Part shown: in pieces, positions 36,606-47,402 of the stretch
Position numbering within the stretch: position 1 is the stretch's first letter
Layout: each line of letters starts with the position of its first letter
Origin: Oceanospirillales bacterium
GTDB taxonomy: Bacteria > Pseudomonadota > Gammaproteobacteria > Pseudomonadales > Balneatricaceae
Assembly: GCA_018223185.1 (NCBI GenBank)
Contig: JAAEYW010000008.1
Location: 1-64,000 of the forward strand
DNA length: 64,000 nt
Reading direction: 5' to 3'
Made by a program: the position numbers and the translations under genes
Notes under the pieces: model-generated
Told to the model about the DNA's origin: nothing
Database searches by the model: none
The model's input: the letters and a program-made list of their open reading frames with translations, nothing else

Positions 36606-37709
36606 TTAGTCGATCAGTCCGTAATCGTTACGCAGGATCTCGATAATTTCTGCTTTCGGATTATCAGAAAGGGTTAGCTTCTCACCGATAATTTTTTCAG
36701 CAATACCGACATAGGTGTCAGATACTTTCTGCAGCAGGGCCGCTGGCAGGGCGTTGTCTTTTGCCAGTGCGTAACGCTCTTCCATGCGATCTTTATTGAT
36801 CAGAATGTCGGGGTCAGGGAAGTAGTTCAGCAGTTCCTGACGGAAGACCTCTTTCGAGTTTTCGATCACTTTGCCTTCGCGGTAAGAGGGGCCATCCCAG
36901 ATACGGGATGAATCCGGTGTACCGACTTCGTCCATATAGATAAGCTTTTCATTGCCAGATGCATCAGTGACATAACCAAATTCGAATTTGGTATCGACAA
37001 ACACCTGATCAATTTTTTCAAGTTCTGCACTGATCACGTCAAAACCCTCTTTGAGGAGTTTTTCGTATACAGCGATATCGTCTTTACTGCGGAAGTGGAA
37101 CGCTTCGTGATTATTGATGATGTCATCACGGGTGATATTCACATCGTCAACTTCAGGTACACCGGGAATGCCTTTGAGGATTCCTTTGGTTGACGGGGTG
37201 ATCAGCAGTTCAGGTAGTTTCTGGTCTTTCTGCAGATCATCGGCAATCTGAATGCCACAGAATTCACGTTCACCTTTGGCATAGGCACGCCACATAGAAC
37301 CCGTGATGTACTGACGGCAGATCGCTTCAATCATAACCGGTTTAGCTTTCTGAACGATCCAGACAAACGGATGTGGGATATCCAGAATATGGCTGTCAGC
37401 CAGGCCGTGTTCACGGAACAGTTTGAACCAGTGATTGGAGATGGCGTTCAGAGCGGCACCTTTACCGGGTACGCCGTTCATACCGCCTTCGCCATGCCAG
37501 ATGCATTCGAACGCCGAAATGCGATCACTGATTACCATGATTGCCAGTGGCGCATCTTCAGCGACATCATAACCTTTTTCATTGATCAGGCGGCGACTGT
37601 CGGCTTCGGTAAGCCAGTAAACGGAACGTACTTTACCACTGTGTACCGGCAGGTCGGTACGGATCGGCAGATCATTGTTTACTGCCAACACCTTTTCAGC
37701 AAGACTCAT
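36606..37709 (-). CDS. purC: Phosphoribosylaminoimidazole-succinocarboxamide synthase
   Basis: A 367-residue SAICAR synthetase, the ligase joining CAIR and aspartate in de novo purine synthesis. It is the long form found in Vibrio and relatives rather than the 237-residue E. coli form. Motifs include SGKVRSVYW (nucleotide loop), [26 protein letters not shown], and [29 protein letters not shown] in the catalytic centre. The ATG is unambiguous. It is transcribed alone, facing the CPXCG gene. Confidence 0.96.
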   Translation of the reverse strand: MSLAEKVLAVNNDLPIRTDLPVHSGKVRSVYWLTEADSRRLINEKGYDVAEDAPLAIMVISDRISAFECIWHGEGGMNGVPGKGAALNAISNHWFKLFREHGLADSHILDIPHPFVWIVQKAKPVMIEAICRQYITGSMWRAYAKGEREFCGIQIADDLQKDQKLPELLITPSTKGILKGIPGVPEVDDVNITRDDIINNHEAFHFRSKDDIAVYEKLLKEGFDVISAELEKIDQVFVDTKFEFGYVTDASGNEKLIYMDEVGTPDSSRIWDGPSYREGKVIENSKEVFRQELLNYFPDPDILINKDRMEERYALAKDNALPAALLQKVSDTYVGIAEKIIGEKLTLSDNPKAEIIEILRNDYGLID

Positions 37710-38078
37710 TGCATACTGTCCTGTATTTCTAAATTCGATTAATAATAACGTTCCAGAGTGTCAGCGTTTGCCTGATTACGGCAGTGCAGTTCTGACAGAT
37801 GATCAAATGAAAATTCGTTCAATATATCCGCCTGATTCTGGAACAGGGATATTACACAGATTTGTAATATCCCGCTACATTTGACCGGAGCGTTTTTCTC
37901 TCCTGTTTTTTCTCCCGTTGCTCTCGAAAAAAGGCCCGGATCGTCATTTTTCATTGCAACTATGTGATAAGCAGCAATACGGCGAAAACCGGTTTTTTCT
38001 TATATGCTTAAGGGTGGCTGGGTAGTATGTAATTCATTCATGTTCCTCTATCAAAATAACAATAGCTGGAGGCCGCCA
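37710..38078. promoter_or_regulatory. Divergent promoter region of purC and the SDR gene
   Basis: About 370 bases with promoters for both flanking genes. A segment GCAAACGCTG on the minus strand at about 37764-37773 weakly resembles half of a PurR operator, but the match is too poor to call. No small gene is evident. Confidence 0.35.
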
Positions 38079-38831
38079 TTGGATATTCAAAAAATTGCGC
38101 TGGTTACCGGTTCCGGTCGTGGGATCGGTGCAGCAACCGCACTAACGCTCGGACGGTTGGGGTATGCCGTCTGCGTTAACTACCGGAACAACCGGCGAGC
38201 CGCCGAAGCGGTGGTCGATCAGCTGCATAGCGAAGGGGTTAACGCTATCGCTGTTGCCGCCGATGTGTCACAGGAGAAGGAGGTATACGAACTTTTTCAT
38301 CGGGTGGATCACGATCTGGGTCGGATTACTGCACTGGTTAATAATGCCGGTATTCTGATGCCGCAGTGCAGACTGGATGAGATGGATGCGCAAAGGATCA
38401 ACCATCTGCTAATCAGCAATATAACCGGTTATTTTCTCTGTTGTCGCGAGGCGGTGAAGCGTATGTCTGCCCGTCATGGAGGTGACGGCGGGGGGATTGT
38501 AAATGTCTCCTCCGTTGCAGCACGCACCGGGTCGCCGGGGGAGTACATTGATTATGCGGCCACCAAAGGTGCGATAGATACGCTGACACGGGGGCTGGCT
38601 TCAGAAGTTGCGGCTGAAGGCATCCGGGTGAACGCAGTTCGTCCGGGATTTATTTATACGGACATGCATGCCTCTGGCGGTGAACCTAACCGGATTGAAC
38701 GGTTGAAAAGTTCTATTCCCATGCGTCGGGGTGGTAAGCCGGAAGAGGTCGCTGAGGCGATTGCCTGGCTGTTGTCGGAGGCGGCTTCTTATACGACCGG
38801 AAGCTTTATTGATCTGGCCGGGGGGCGTTAA
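38079..38831 (+). CDS. Short-chain dehydrogenase/reductase (SDR, glucose-1-dehydrogenase-like)
   Basis: A 250-residue classical SDR oxidoreductase. It has the NAD(P) motif TGSGRGIGAA, the NNAG motif in ALVNNAGILMP, and the catalytic Ser-Tyr-Lys set (NVSSVAARTG, then YIDYAATKGAI). NYRNNRRAAE at the second strand suggests NADP(H) preference. I chose the TTG at 38079 because GGAGG lies six bases upstream and it gives the standard length; a longer ATG frame from 38004 adds an odd leader. The MFS transporter begins about 100 bases later in the same direction. The substrate is unknown. Confidence 0.88.
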   Translation: MDIQKIALVTGSGRGIGAATALTLGRLGYAVCVNYRNNRRAAEAVVDQLHSEGVNAIAVAADVSQEKEVYELFHRVDHDLGRITALVNNAGILMPQCRLDEMDAQRINHLLISNITGYFLCCREAVKRMSARHGGDGGGIVNVSSVAARTGSPGEYIDYAATKGAIDTLTRGLASEVAAEGIRVNAVRPGFIYTDMHASGGEPNRIERLKSSIPMRRGGKPEEVAEAIAWLLSEAASYTTGSFIDLAGGR

Positions 38832-38935
38832 CCGGATGAACCGGTACCCGGGAGTTGAATTCGCGCTGCTCTGAATTTAATGAATATATAAATTATCACC
38901 TGCTATACTTCTTTGCCTTACGTAAAGGTGTCTTT

Positions 38936-40351
38936 GTGATCGCATATTCAGATAATTCGTTCTATCAGGAAAATCCCCGGGCCCGCTGGTTCGTACTCAT
39001 CAGTATCTGTATCGCTCTGTTTCTGGTGCCGATGTCGTTGTCTTCGGTCAATATGGCTCTGCCGGCTATTGCGGATGCATTGCATGCCGATGCTGTGCTG
39101 CTCAGCTGGATACCCACTGCCACTTTGTGGGGGAGTATTGTGCTTCTGTTGCCAGCGGGCCGGGTGGCCGACGCCGTTGGCAGGAAACCGATCTATCTCA
39201 TCGGCGTGTTGGGCTTCTCGCTCGCATCACTGGTTATTTTTGCGGTTAATTCTGTTGAGTTCTTACTGCTGGTGCGGGTGCTGCAGGGATTATTCAGCAG
39301 TCTGGTATTCGCAACCGCGATGGCAATTATTGCCGCAGTCTTCAGTGGGACTAACCGCGGCACCGCACTCGGTCTGACCGCAACCTCTGTGTATCTTGGA
39401 CTCACCTGTGGTCCTCTTTTCGGTGGCTGGCTGACCGAACATCTTGGCTGGCGCAGTGTGTTCTGGGGGCCGGTGATCCTGGCTCTGGTTGCTCTGGTGC
39501 TGGCATTTGTCTATATCAGGAATGATCGCAACGCTGAAAGAAAGTCTGATCCGCTGGACTGGTTCGGGTCTTTGCTGTTTATTGCCCTGGCCACACTACT
39601 GTTGTTTGGTTTATCGGGCCTGCCAAGCCTCTATAACTGGCTGATGCTGATAGCGGGTATAGCGCTGGTGTTTGTGTTTGTGCGGCAACAGAATCGTTGT
39701 GAGTTTCCACTGGTGCGCTTCAGTGTGCTGGCGGCGAACAGGGTGATGAACCGTTCTCTGCTGGCCAGTTTTCTGATGTATGCGGCGCACTATCCTGTAC
39801 TGTTTCTGCTGAGTCTTTATCTGCAATATCTGCAAGGCCTGTCTCCCAGCGAAACGGGGCAGATGATTCTGTTACAAGCGCTCATTATGGCTTGTCTGGC
39901 ACCGCTTGCCGGACGTTTGTCTGACCGTTTTGAGCCCCGCCTGATTGCCACGATTGGGTGTTTGTTCTTCAGTGCGGGCTTTGCTGTACTGGTATTTCTT
40001 CAGGCCGATAGCTCACTCAACCATGTCATTGTTGCACTGGTGCTGCTTGGATTGGGCTTTGGTCTGTTCTCGACCCCGAATAATAATGCGGCGCTGGGTT
40101 CAGTCGCCACAGAACGGCTGAGTATTGCCTCCGCGTTGCTGAATCTGGCGCGTACCAGTGGCAATATGTTCAGTATGGCGATCATTATGCTGTTGATGAG
40201 TGTTTTGCTGGGCAGTGAGCAGATCAGGCCAGAGCGCTATCCGGATCTTCTCGTGGTGGTGAAGTTAGGTTTTGTCAGTGCCTGTGGCTACAGTTTTATG
40301 GCTGCCTGGTTCTCTTATAGCCGCGGCAGGGTCAGCCGTGATGTGACTTAA
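38936..40351 (+). CDS. MFS transporter, 14-helix DHA2-like drug exporter
   Basis: A 471-residue major-facilitator protein with about fourteen hydrophobic segments, as in the EmrB/QacA (DHA2) group. Motif A is [16 protein letters not shown] in the loop after helix 2, and motif C-like [21 protein letters not shown] lies in helix 5-6. I prefer the GTG at 38936 (AAAGG seven bases upstream); the frame is open from an ATG at 38855, which adds 27 polar, unconserved residues. It overlaps the convergent ppsR by four bases. The substrate is unknown. Confidence 0.85.
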   Translation: MIAYSDNSFYQENPRARWFVLISICIALFLVPMSLSSVNMALPAIADALHADAVLLSWIPTATLWGSIVLLLPAGRVADAVGRKPIYLIGVLGFSLASLVIFAVNSVEFLLLVRVLQGLFSSLVFATAMAIIAAVFSGTNRGTALGLTATSVYLGLTCGPLFGGWLTEHLGWRSVFWGPVILALVALVLAFVYIRNDRNAERKSDPLDWFGSLLFIALATLLLFGLSGLPSLYNWLMLIAGIALVFVFVRQQNRCEFPLVRFSVLAANRVMNRSLLASFLMYAAHYPVLFLLSLYLQYLQGLSPSETGQMILLQALIMACLAPLAGRLSDRFEPRLIATIGCLFFSAGFAVLVFLQADSSLNHVIVALVLLGLGFGLFSTPNNNAALGSVATERLSIASALLNLARTSGNMFSMAIIMLLMSVLLGSEQIRPERYPDLLVVVKLGFVSACGYSFMAAWFSYSRGRVSRDVT

Positions 40352-41166
40352 CTGATGCGGCGCTTAAGCCCCATCTGAGCGATAATGCGGGTGGCTATCT
40401 CTTCTATCGAGAAGCGGGTGGTGTTGATGTAGGGCAGTTTCTGTATGCGAAACATCCGCTCGACCATCCTTACCTCATCCTCGCACTGGTCAAGTGACGC
40501 GTAACGACTATTTGGGCGACGTTCATGACGGATCGACGCCAGCTGAAACGGGTCGATAGTCAGCCCGAAAAGTTTATCTCTGAAGGGCATCAGGACTTCA
40601 GGCAGGGTTGTCTGGGTGAGGTCTGCATCGGTTAATGGGTAGTTGGCTGCACGGATGCCAAACTGCAGTGCCATATAGAGGCAGGACGGTGTCTTACCGC
40701 AGCGGGAGACTCCGGTCAGAATAATATCGGCTTTATCGTAATGCTGAGTCCGGGCGCCATCGTCGTTATCAATGGCAAAGTTTACCGATTCAATGCGATC
40801 CATATATCGGTTAATTTCATTGATTGAGTGAGACTTACCGACACTGTATGAAGAGTGACTGCCGAGTTCCAGCTCCAATGGTTTCAGAAACGCCGAAAAT
40901 ACATCAATTTTATAGGCGGTGCTGGTGGCGATGATTTCACGGGTGGCTTCATCCACGACCGTATCAAATACAATGGGTCGCTGCCCATCGTCTATACCCG
41001 TCTGATCGATGGTTTCGACCGCTTTAACGGCTTTGTCGATGGTGTCGATATAGGGCAGGGTAACCTTATTGAATTCAATCGAACCAAACTGTGCCAGCAG
41101 ACTGTTGCCCAGAGCTTCCGCTGTGATGCCTGTGCCATCAGATATAAAAAAAGCTGTTCTTTTCAT
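40348..41166 (-). CDS. ppsR: PEP synthase regulatory protein (bifunctional kinase/pyrophosphorylase)
   Basis: A 272-residue DUF299 protein that inactivates PEP synthase by ADP-dependent phosphorylation and reactivates it by Pi-dependent dephosphorylation. The N-terminus [19 protein letters not shown] and the P-loop [15 protein letters not shown] (about 152-166) are characteristic. It is divergent from ppsA, its target, with which it shares a 176-base promoter region; this pairing supports the PpsR rather than the pyruvate-phosphate-dikinase specificity. Confidence 0.96.
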   Translation of the reverse strand: MKRTAFFISDGTGITAEALGNSLLAQFGSIEFNKVTLPYIDTIDKAVKAVETIDQTGIDDGQRPIVFDTVVDEATREIIATSTAYKIDVFSAFLKPLELELGSHSSYSVGKSHSINEINRYMDRIESVNFAIDNDDGARTQHYDKADIILTGVSRCGKTPSCLYMALQFGIRAANYPLTDADLTQTTLPEVLMPFRDKLFGLTIDPFQLASIRHERRPNSRYASLDQCEDEVRMVERMFRIQKLPYINTTRFSIEEIATRIIAQMGLKRRIS

Positions 41167-41342
41167 AAGGTTAAGCTGTCTCGCGTCATGAAATTGTATT
41201 TATCAGCGACTATTATTACGGGATGTGCGCGTGCTGTATAGCCAACTATTGAATAAAGCCGGATATTCGTTAACACACTGACCTTGGCAAAGAATTACAG
41301 TATGATGCGGCTTATAACGACAATTTTAAGGAGTGCGCGGCT

Positions 41343-43718
41343 TTGCAGGATTATATCGTTCGTCTGGATCAGGTGGGTATGGATGATATTGAGCAGGTGG
41401 GTGGAAAAAATGCCTCACTTGGCGAGATGATCTCAGAACTGTCCGGTGCCGGCGTTAAGGTACCCGGTGGGTTTGCGACCACAGCGTCTGCATTCCGTGA
41501 TTTTTTAAAACACAATAAGCTGGACCAGAAGATCAATGAAACGCTGGCTCAGCTTGACCCTGAAGACGTTAATGCTCTGGCGGCTACCGGTAGTCAGGTA
41601 CGCCAGTGGATTCTTGAAACGCCATTTCCTGCCGCACTCGACAAGGCTATTGAAAAGGCCTATTCCGACATGGGCGGGCATGATGATCTGGCCGTTGCTA
41701 TCCGCTCATCGGCCACCGCTGAAGACCTCCCTGATGCATCCTTTGCAGGACAGCAGGAAACCTTTCTGAATATCCGTGGACTGGACAATATTAAAGCGGC
41801 CATTCATGAGGTATTCGCGTCGCTTTACAATGACCGGGCGATCTCCTACCGGGTGCATCATGGTTTTGAACACCATGAAGTCGCATTGTCTGCTGGTGTT
41901 CAGCGCATGGTTCGCAGTGAAACCGGAGCCAGTGGCGTTATGTTCACGCTGGATACTGAATCCGGTTTTCAGCATGTGGTGTTTATCACCTCAGCCTATG
42001 GCCTGGGTGAAACCGTGGTGCAGGGTGCGGTTAACCCGGACGAATTCTATGTATACAAACCGACCCTGAGACAGGGTGCGCCTGCCATCTTGCGCCGCAG
42101 TATGGGCAGTAAAGCGATCAAGATGGTCTACGGTGCGGAAGGGACAACACACCGTGCTGTTGAAACCGTCAGTGTCCCGGTCGAAGAGCGGATGAAGTTT
42201 TCCATTAATGACGATGATGTGCAGTCGCTGGCAAAAATAGCGATGATTATCGAACAGCATTATGGCCGCCCGATGGATATCGAGTGGGCTAAAGATGGTG
42301 ATGATGGTGAGCTGTATATTGTTCAGGCACGCCCTGAAACAGTTAAAAGCCGTGATAAAACAACCGTTATTGAGCGCTACCTGTTAACTGAAACCGGTAA
42401 CGTTTTGCTGGAAGGTCGTTCAATCGGACACCGTATCGGCAGCGGGCCGGTACGTATCGTCGAAAACCTCAGCGATATGGATAAAATTCAGCCCGGTGAT
42501 GTGCTGGTAACGGATATGACCGACCCTGACTGGGAACCGGTTATGAAGCGTTCTTCTGCCATTATCACCAATCGCGGGGGGCGTACCTGCCATGCTGCAA
42601 TTATTGCCCGTGAACTGGGAATACCCGCGATTGTGGGTTGTGGTGATGCCACCGAACGACTGTCGGACGGGCAGGAGGTCACAGTATCCTGCGCCGAAGG
42701 TGACACGGGACGTGCCTATGAAGGCCGGCTTGATTTTGAGCATCAGACCAATAAGGTCGACTCAATGCCACCACTGCCATTCGATATCATGATGAACGTG
42801 GGTAACCCTGACCGGGCATTCGATTTTCAGTCATTGCCGAATGCCGGTGTGGGTCTTGCCCGTCTGGAGTTCATTATTAACCGTATGATCGGTATCCACC
42901 CTAAAGCACTGATTGAGTTTGATCAGCAGGAAGATGGCCTTAAGCGCACAATCGAACGGCGTATTGCCGGTTATGCCAACCCGATTGAATTCTATGTGGC
43001 GAAGCTGGTGGAGGGCATATCTACGCTGGCAGCAGCGTTCTATCCCAAGAAAGTGATTGTGCGGATGTCTGATTTTAAATCCAATGAGTATGGACACCTC
43101 ATCGGTGGAGCCGCCTATGAAGCACATGAAGAAAACCCGATGCTGGGCTTCCGTGGCGCCAGTCGCTATATCGCTGAATCGTTCCGCCAGTGTTTTGAGC
43201 TTGAATGCCGGGCACTGAAACAGGTTCGCGATGAGATGAAACTCACCAATGTGGAAGTGATGATACCTTTCGTGCGTACCGTCGGCGAAGCTAAACAGGT
43301 CGTCGATCTGCTGGCAGAAAATGGCCTGAATCGTGGTGAGAACGGCCTGCGTGTCATCATGATGTGTGAGATCCCTTCAAATGCGCTGCTGGCCGATGAG
43401 TTCCTGGAATATTTTGATGGTTTTTCCATCGGCTCCAACGATCTGACTCAGCTGACCCTTGGTTTAGATCGTGATTCTGGCGTTATTGCTCATCTGTTCG
43501 ATGAGCGTAACGATGCGGTACGTAAGTTGTTAGCGATGGCGATTGAAGCCTGCAAAGCGCAGGGTAAGTATGTCGGTATCTGTGGTCAGGGGCCTTCTGA
43601 TCATCCTGATCTGGCGAAATGGCTCATGGAGCAGGGCATCAGTTCAGTATCACTGAATCCTGATTCAGTTCTCGACACCTGGTTCTTCCTGGCGAATGAA
43701 GATAATTCTGCCCATTAA
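41343..43718 (+). CDS. ppsA: Phosphoenolpyruvate synthase
   Basis: A 791-residue PEP synthase, converting pyruvate and ATP to PEP, AMP and phosphate for gluconeogenesis. The N-terminal ATP-grasp domain starts with [12 protein letters not shown]. The phospho-histidine swivel domain has [22 protein letters not shown] (His at about 416), and the C-terminal TIM barrel carries [19 protein letters not shown] and [12 protein letters not shown] with the catalytic Cys. The start is a TTG with AAGGAG nine bases upstream; no better start exists. Together with the glyoxylate-shunt gene at the left edge it points to growth on two- and three-carbon acids. Confidence 0.97.
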   Translation: MQDYIVRLDQVGMDDIEQVGGKNASLGEMISELSGAGVKVPGGFATTASAFRDFLKHNKLDQKINETLAQLDPEDVNALAATGSQVRQWILETPFPAALDKAIEKAYSDMGGHDDLAVAIRSSATAEDLPDASFAGQQETFLNIRGLDNIKAAIHEVFASLYNDRAISYRVHHGFEHHEVALSAGVQRMVRSETGASGVMFTLDTESGFQHVVFITSAYGLGETVVQGAVNPDEFYVYKPTLRQGAPAILRRSMGSKAIKMVYGAEGTTHRAVETVSVPVEERMKFSINDDDVQSLAKIAMIIEQHYGRPMDIEWAKDGDDGELYIVQARPETVKSRDKTTVIERYLLTETGNVLLEGRSIGHRIGSGPVRIVENLSDMDKIQPGDVLVTDMTDPDWEPVMKRSSAIITNRGGRTCHAAIIARELGIPAIVGCGDATERLSDGQEVTVSCAEGDTGRAYEGRLDFEHQTNKVDSMPPLPFDIMMNVGNPDRAFDFQSLPNAGVGLARLEFIINRMIGIHPKALIEFDQQEDGLKRTIERRIAGYANPIEFYVAKLVEGISTLAAAFYPKKVIVRMSDFKSNEYGHLIGGAAYEAHEENPMLGFRGASRYIAESFRQCFELECRALKQVRDEMKLTNVEVMIPFVRTVGEAKQVVDLLAENGLNRGENGLRVIMMCEIPSNALLADEFLEYFDGFSIGSNDLTQLTLGLDRDSGVIAHLFDERNDAVRKLLAMAIEACKAQGKYVGICGQGPSDHPDLAKWLMEQGISSVSLNPDSVLDTWFFLANEDNSAH

Positions 43719-43808
43719 ATTTATACCGTTATCTATGTGGGTGGTGGTGACTCAGCAAAACGGGCCGGAGTGTGAACAGGCTGATTCCGGTGTTTGCAGC
43801 ACAGTGCG

Positions 43809-44498
43809 ATGCGGCTGAGTCGCTTTATTCAGATCAACTCCTCCTATGGCCGGCAGCAGGTGAAACTGCTGCTGGCACAGGGGCGCATCCGTGTTGCCGG
43901 TGACGTTACCACCGAGGCAAACCTTGAGATCGACCGGTTCGTCAGGGTGGAACTTGACGGGCAGCTGCTGCAAGAATCACAGAGCCATTATCTGATGCTT
44001 AATAAACCCGCCGGTGTGGTCAGTTCTACAGAGCATCCTGAGCACCAGACTGTGATCGATCTGTTACCGGAACGGCTGCGTCAGGGACTTCATCTGGCGG
44101 GCCGTCTGGACCTTAAAACCACGGGCCTGATGCTGCTGACAAACGATGGCAACTGGTCGCGCCGGGTGACACAGCCTGAATCGCGAATTGCCAAGGTCTA
44201 CCGGGTTACCACCAAGGATCCTGTCGCAACTGAAGCGGAAGAGGTGTTTCGTAAGGGGATCTATTTTCGTTACGAGGATATCACCACGCGCCCGGCAGCG
44301 CTGGAGCGAATAGATTGTTATAACTCCCGTCTGACGATCCATGAGGGGCGCTATCATCAGGTGAAGCGGATGTTTGGCTATTTTGATAACGAGGTCACGG
44401 CACTGCACCGTGAAAGCATCGGTGAAATAATGCTGGACCCCGACCTCAGGCCGGGTGAGTTTCGTCCACTCACCGCTGCTGAAGTTGCGTTGTTTTAA
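43809..44498 (+). CDS. rsuA: RsuA-family pseudouridine synthase
   Basis: A 229-residue pseudouridine synthase of the RsuA/RluB/E/F group, most like RsuA, which modifies position 516 of 16S rRNA. An S4 RNA-binding domain occupies the first ~60 residues (MRLSRFIQ, QVKLLLAQGRIRVAG), followed by the catalytic domain with YLMLNKPAGVVSS, the catalytic Asp in AGRLDLKTTGLMLLTND, and EGRYHQVKRMFG. The ATG at 43809 matches the RsuA start; a TTG at 43794 is the alternative. It overlaps the convergent rhombosortase by 29 bases. The choice of RsuA over a paralogue is probable, not proven. Confidence 0.85.
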   Translation: MRLSRFIQINSSYGRQQVKLLLAQGRIRVAGDVTTEANLEIDRFVRVELDGQLLQESQSHYLMLNKPAGVVSSTEHPEHQTVIDLLPERLRQGLHLAGRLDLKTTGLMLLTNDGNWSRRVTQPESRIAKVYRVTTKDPVATEAEEVFRKGIYFRYEDITTRPAALERIDCYNSRLTIHEGRYHQVKRMFGYFDNEVTALHRESIGEIMLDPDLRPGEFRPLTAAEVALF

Positions 44499-45138
44499 TG
44501 CTGTAATCGTCTCCGTTTTGTCTAAGATTCAATATTCTAAGATACAATATCACCGTTAGTAAGCCTGCGAGAGCCCCTGCAATATGCGCTGCAGGATAGG
44601 GTGGCCAGGGACTCTGGCTTAACAGTGCCTGCTGACTCAGCTGTTCCCAGATCAGCTTTCCCAGGCAGATCAGCATCGGTAACCAGCCACTTAATGCGTG
44701 TTGTTTTTTCGCAAACAGATACAGGCTGATAACCAGCGGGGCAAACAGCAGTCCTGATAATCCGGCGTAGCTGTGAACGCCCGACCAGGGGGACAGAAGC
44801 AGTGCATCAAGGATGATCAGGCCGGTCAGCAGCGACCCCAGTAACACGCTTCGGGAGTGCAACTCCAGATAACCGGCGGCAACCAAAAATGCCAGCAGAT
44901 CCCAGCTCAGATGACTGACTGAGGTGTGACAAAGGTGCCCGCTAATCAGCCGCCACCACTGCCCCTGTTCTATCATTGTCCGGTCGAAATAGCCCAGTTG
45001 AAACAGCTCAGCAGACAGACTTAGCGGCAGACTCAATAACAGTATGCTGAGTGTTATCAGCGGTAGCCGGCGGATTCCTCCCGCAGTTGCGGGAGGTGTT
45101 AACCGGTTATCGCGAGCGTTTATGCGGATTGCGTTCAT
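44470..45138 (-). CDS. rrtA: Rhombosortase (rhomboid-type intramembrane protease)
   Basis: A 222-residue rhomboid-like protease with about six membrane helices. It has the catalytic Ser in YAGLSGLL (Ser128), the catalytic His in AAHIAGALAG (His185), and the loop motif SGHLCHTSVSHLSWDLLAF. This short form with the H-x3-H-x3-H-x2-W pattern is the rhombosortase class, which cleaves proteins carrying a C-terminal GlyGly-CTERM signal so they can be moved to the cell surface or secreted. The gene 7 bases upstream encodes a protein with just such a tail, giving a dedicated enzyme-substrate pair. Confidence 0.88.
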   Translation of the reverse strand: MNAIRINARDNRLTPPATAGGIRRLPLITLSILLLSLPLSLSAELFQLGYFDRTMIEQGQWWRLISGHLCHTSVSHLSWDLLAFLVAAGYLELHSRSVLLGSLLTGLIILDALLLSPWSGVHSYAGLSGLLFAPLVISLYLFAKKQHALSGWLPMLICLGKLIWEQLSQQALLSQSPWPPYPAAHIAGALAGLLTVILYLRILNLRQNGDDYSIKTTQLQQR

Positions 45139-45145
45139 CTGCGTC

Positions 45146-47266
45146 TCACGACTTTTTGCGATTGTGGCGGTTGCTGTACTGAACCATCAGCAAAACGCCG
45201 ATCAGCAGTAAAATCCAGTGTCCCACAGCGCCTGAGCCGCTGCCACCGAGGGTGGCTCTGTGTTGTGACGGATTAAACATCGGTTTCTGGCTGTCAGCAC
45301 GCTGACTGCTATTTGGTTGTTGCAGTCGCTGCTGCCTGGCACTGTTCTCTTTTTCGGTTCGCAGCTGATTGTTTCGTTCGATATTCAGTTGCTTAAAAAC
45401 CTCCTCCCTGACTACCAGCATCGAGGTGTAGTCGGTCACCAGATCATATTGAATAGCAAGATCAGTAATCGCCTGTTTGATATCAGCATTGCTGCTTTCA
45501 TCAGCGCCTAAGTAATCCATTTTAGCCTGCATATTTTCGATACTGGCAAAGGCCCAGATCCGTTCCAGTTCCGGGTGCAGCAGGCTTTGTTGGGGCAGAT
45601 TAACCTCTGTGTGATAGCTGCGGATCTGCTCGCCGGCTTTACCCGTCAGGGTGACCTGAACGGGTCCCGGTTTATGGTAACGTCCCAGTATCGTGAGTTG
45701 TTCGCCCCGGTAGAGTGTGTTGATCTGTTCCGGTGTCAGGTCTGTTACTCTGCCACCATCAATTTTCAGTTCAACCTGTCGCAGTGCCTGGTGGGTCATC
45801 TTGCTGGTGGCCTGCATCAGCTGGCCGACAATATCGTCGGCATTGGATACGCTGATGGCAAATCCGTTAGACACCTCTGTCATGCTGTTCAGCAGAGGGC
45901 GGTTGGCGCTATTGCCCATGACGAAGGTAAACAGGCGGATATCGGCTTTTTCCATCAGATCAAGAAAACGCTTCTTCTCAGTTACGCCTAAATTTGCAAC
46001 CCCATCGGTGACCAGAATCATCGCTGTACTGCGATCAGCATCGAGTCCTTTCAACCCCTGTGTAAGTCCCGAATACAGGTCAGTACCATTGCCCGGCTGA
46101 TATTGAACAAGCTGATTCAGCAGGGGGGTAATCACCTCGACAGTCGCGGGTTGAAATCCATGAGAGAAATCGGTGGCCGAGTTGTTAAACAAAACAACTT
46201 TAAAGCGGTCATCGGGACGTAGCTTGGCTAAGCCCTGGCGAACACCCTCAACCAGTGTTGTGTACTTTCCCTGCATCGATCCTGACACATCCAGCACAAA
46301 CACCCAGTCGCGGCCCCCCTGCAAAGCGCCAAGATCGTCACCGGGGGTCACCGTCATCATGAACGTGCCGGGAGTCGCCTCTGATTCACGGTAGCTGATC
46401 AGGTCGACACTGCCCGGCAGGTTCTGACTGTGGCGCCAGTAAACGACAATATCTTTGTCCAGACTCGCTGCGGGGACGATGCCCGCATTATTAATCTGTT
46501 CAGTAGGTGGCTGTTGGCCGGACAGGGCGGGCTGATCATCCGTGAGCACCACCTGCGACAGCGCACCGGCCTGGCTGGCCATATTGATCTGCCACTGGTC
46601 AGGGCTGACCTGCTGGATTGCTGCCTGTGTATGCTGGGGAAGGCGGACAGAATCGATGGAGTAACCCGAGGCAAGTCGCATATCGAAGCTGAACTTTTCA
46701 TCGACCACTTCATTCCGGCTCCAGAAGGCATTTTTCTGCACATCGACACCGCCATCTTCCAGCGGATAGACATATCTACCGACACCGGAATCCAGATGGG
46801 CTGGCTGTATATACACCAGTTTTATGCGTACATCGCTGTTCGGTTGTACCGGCGTAACGCTGATATCGAAGGTTTTATAGCTGTCTTTCTCAACCAGTGC
46901 CGCTTCTCGTCCGGCTTGTTTCTCCTGTTCATAAATCTGTCGGGCCTGTTGCTTCTTAACCACCTCACCGGTTACCGGTTGCCCATTAATCCAGTAGGTA
47001 AATTCACCCACGGCTGCATGTTCAGGTACCGGAAAACTGTATATTGCTTCTAATGCCTGCGTCGACGGATTGTGAAATACCTGTTCAACGGTTGTCACGG
47101 CATAACTGTGCTCAACGACTACATTGACATGATGTTCACGGATGCTGAGCTCAGGGATAGTTGAGTTGACCGGTTTCAGCAGTCCTGCGGCATTAGCCGG
47201 TGGGGCTGCTGCCAGAGTCAGCAGGGTGCTCAGGGCCAGGGTGCCCGAGAGTGTTTTGATGTTCAT
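45146..47266 (-). CDS. VIT and von Willebrand A domain surface protein with GlyGly-CTERM-like tail
   Basis: A 706-residue exported protein. After a signal peptide (cleavage near PPANA-AG) come a VIT domain (about 36-165, with VFHNPSTQALEAIYSFPVPE) and a vWA domain (about 318-490) with the metal-ion site DVSGSM at 326-331. A helical region and Gln/Asn/Ser-rich linker follow, then a C-terminal sorting signal: GGSGSG (674-679), a hydrophobic helix, and the basic end NRHNRKKS. Proteins of this VIT/vWA type in marine bacteria are usually targets of a dedicated sortase; here a rhombosortase is next door instead. It is likely surface-attached; its ligand is unknown. Confidence 0.9.
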   Translation of the reverse strand: MNIKTLSGTLALSTLLTLAAAPPANAAGLLKPVNSTIPELSIREHHVNVVVEHSYAVTTVEQVFHNPSTQALEAIYSFPVPEHAAVGEFTYWINGQPVTGEVVKKQQARQIYEQEKQAGREAALVEKDSYKTFDISVTPVQPNSDVRIKLVYIQPAHLDSGVGRYVYPLEDGGVDVQKNAFWSRNEVVDEKFSFDMRLASGYSIDSVRLPQHTQAAIQQVSPDQWQINMASQAGALSQVVLTDDQPALSGQQPPTEQINNAGIVPAASLDKDIVVYWRHSQNLPGSVDLISYRESEATPGTFMMTVTPGDDLGALQGGRDWVFVLDVSGSMQGKYTTLVEGVRQGLAKLRPDDRFKVVLFNNSATDFSHGFQPATVEVITPLLNQLVQYQPGNGTDLYSGLTQGLKGLDADRSTAMILVTDGVANLGVTEKKRFLDLMEKADIRLFTFVMGNSANRPLLNSMTEVSNGFAISVSNADDIVGQLMQATSKMTHQALRQVELKIDGGRVTDLTPEQINTLYRGEQLTILGRYHKPGPVQVTLTGKAGEQIRSYHTEVNLPQQSLLHPELERIWAFASIENMQAKMDYLGADESSNADIKQAITDLAIQYDLVTDYTSMLVVREEVFKQLNIERNNQLRTEKENSARQQRLQQPNSSQRADSQKPMFNPSQHRATLGGSGSGAVGHWILLLIGVLLMVQYSNRHNRKKS

Positions 47267-47402
47267 AACAGTCCTCTGAATAGCGTTTGTTGAAAGTCAG
47301 AGGGATCATGGGGTCTGAGTGGTGCCGGGGGGAGTTAAATTCCGAAGGTAGCGGATAATGATACGTATGGTTGAATAAGATAAGCCGGGTATCGGCGTCA
47401 GG

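Noticed and set aside
37755-37785. PurR operator upstream of purC
   Set aside because: Only about half of a 16-bp operator is recognisable, and it is not symmetric.
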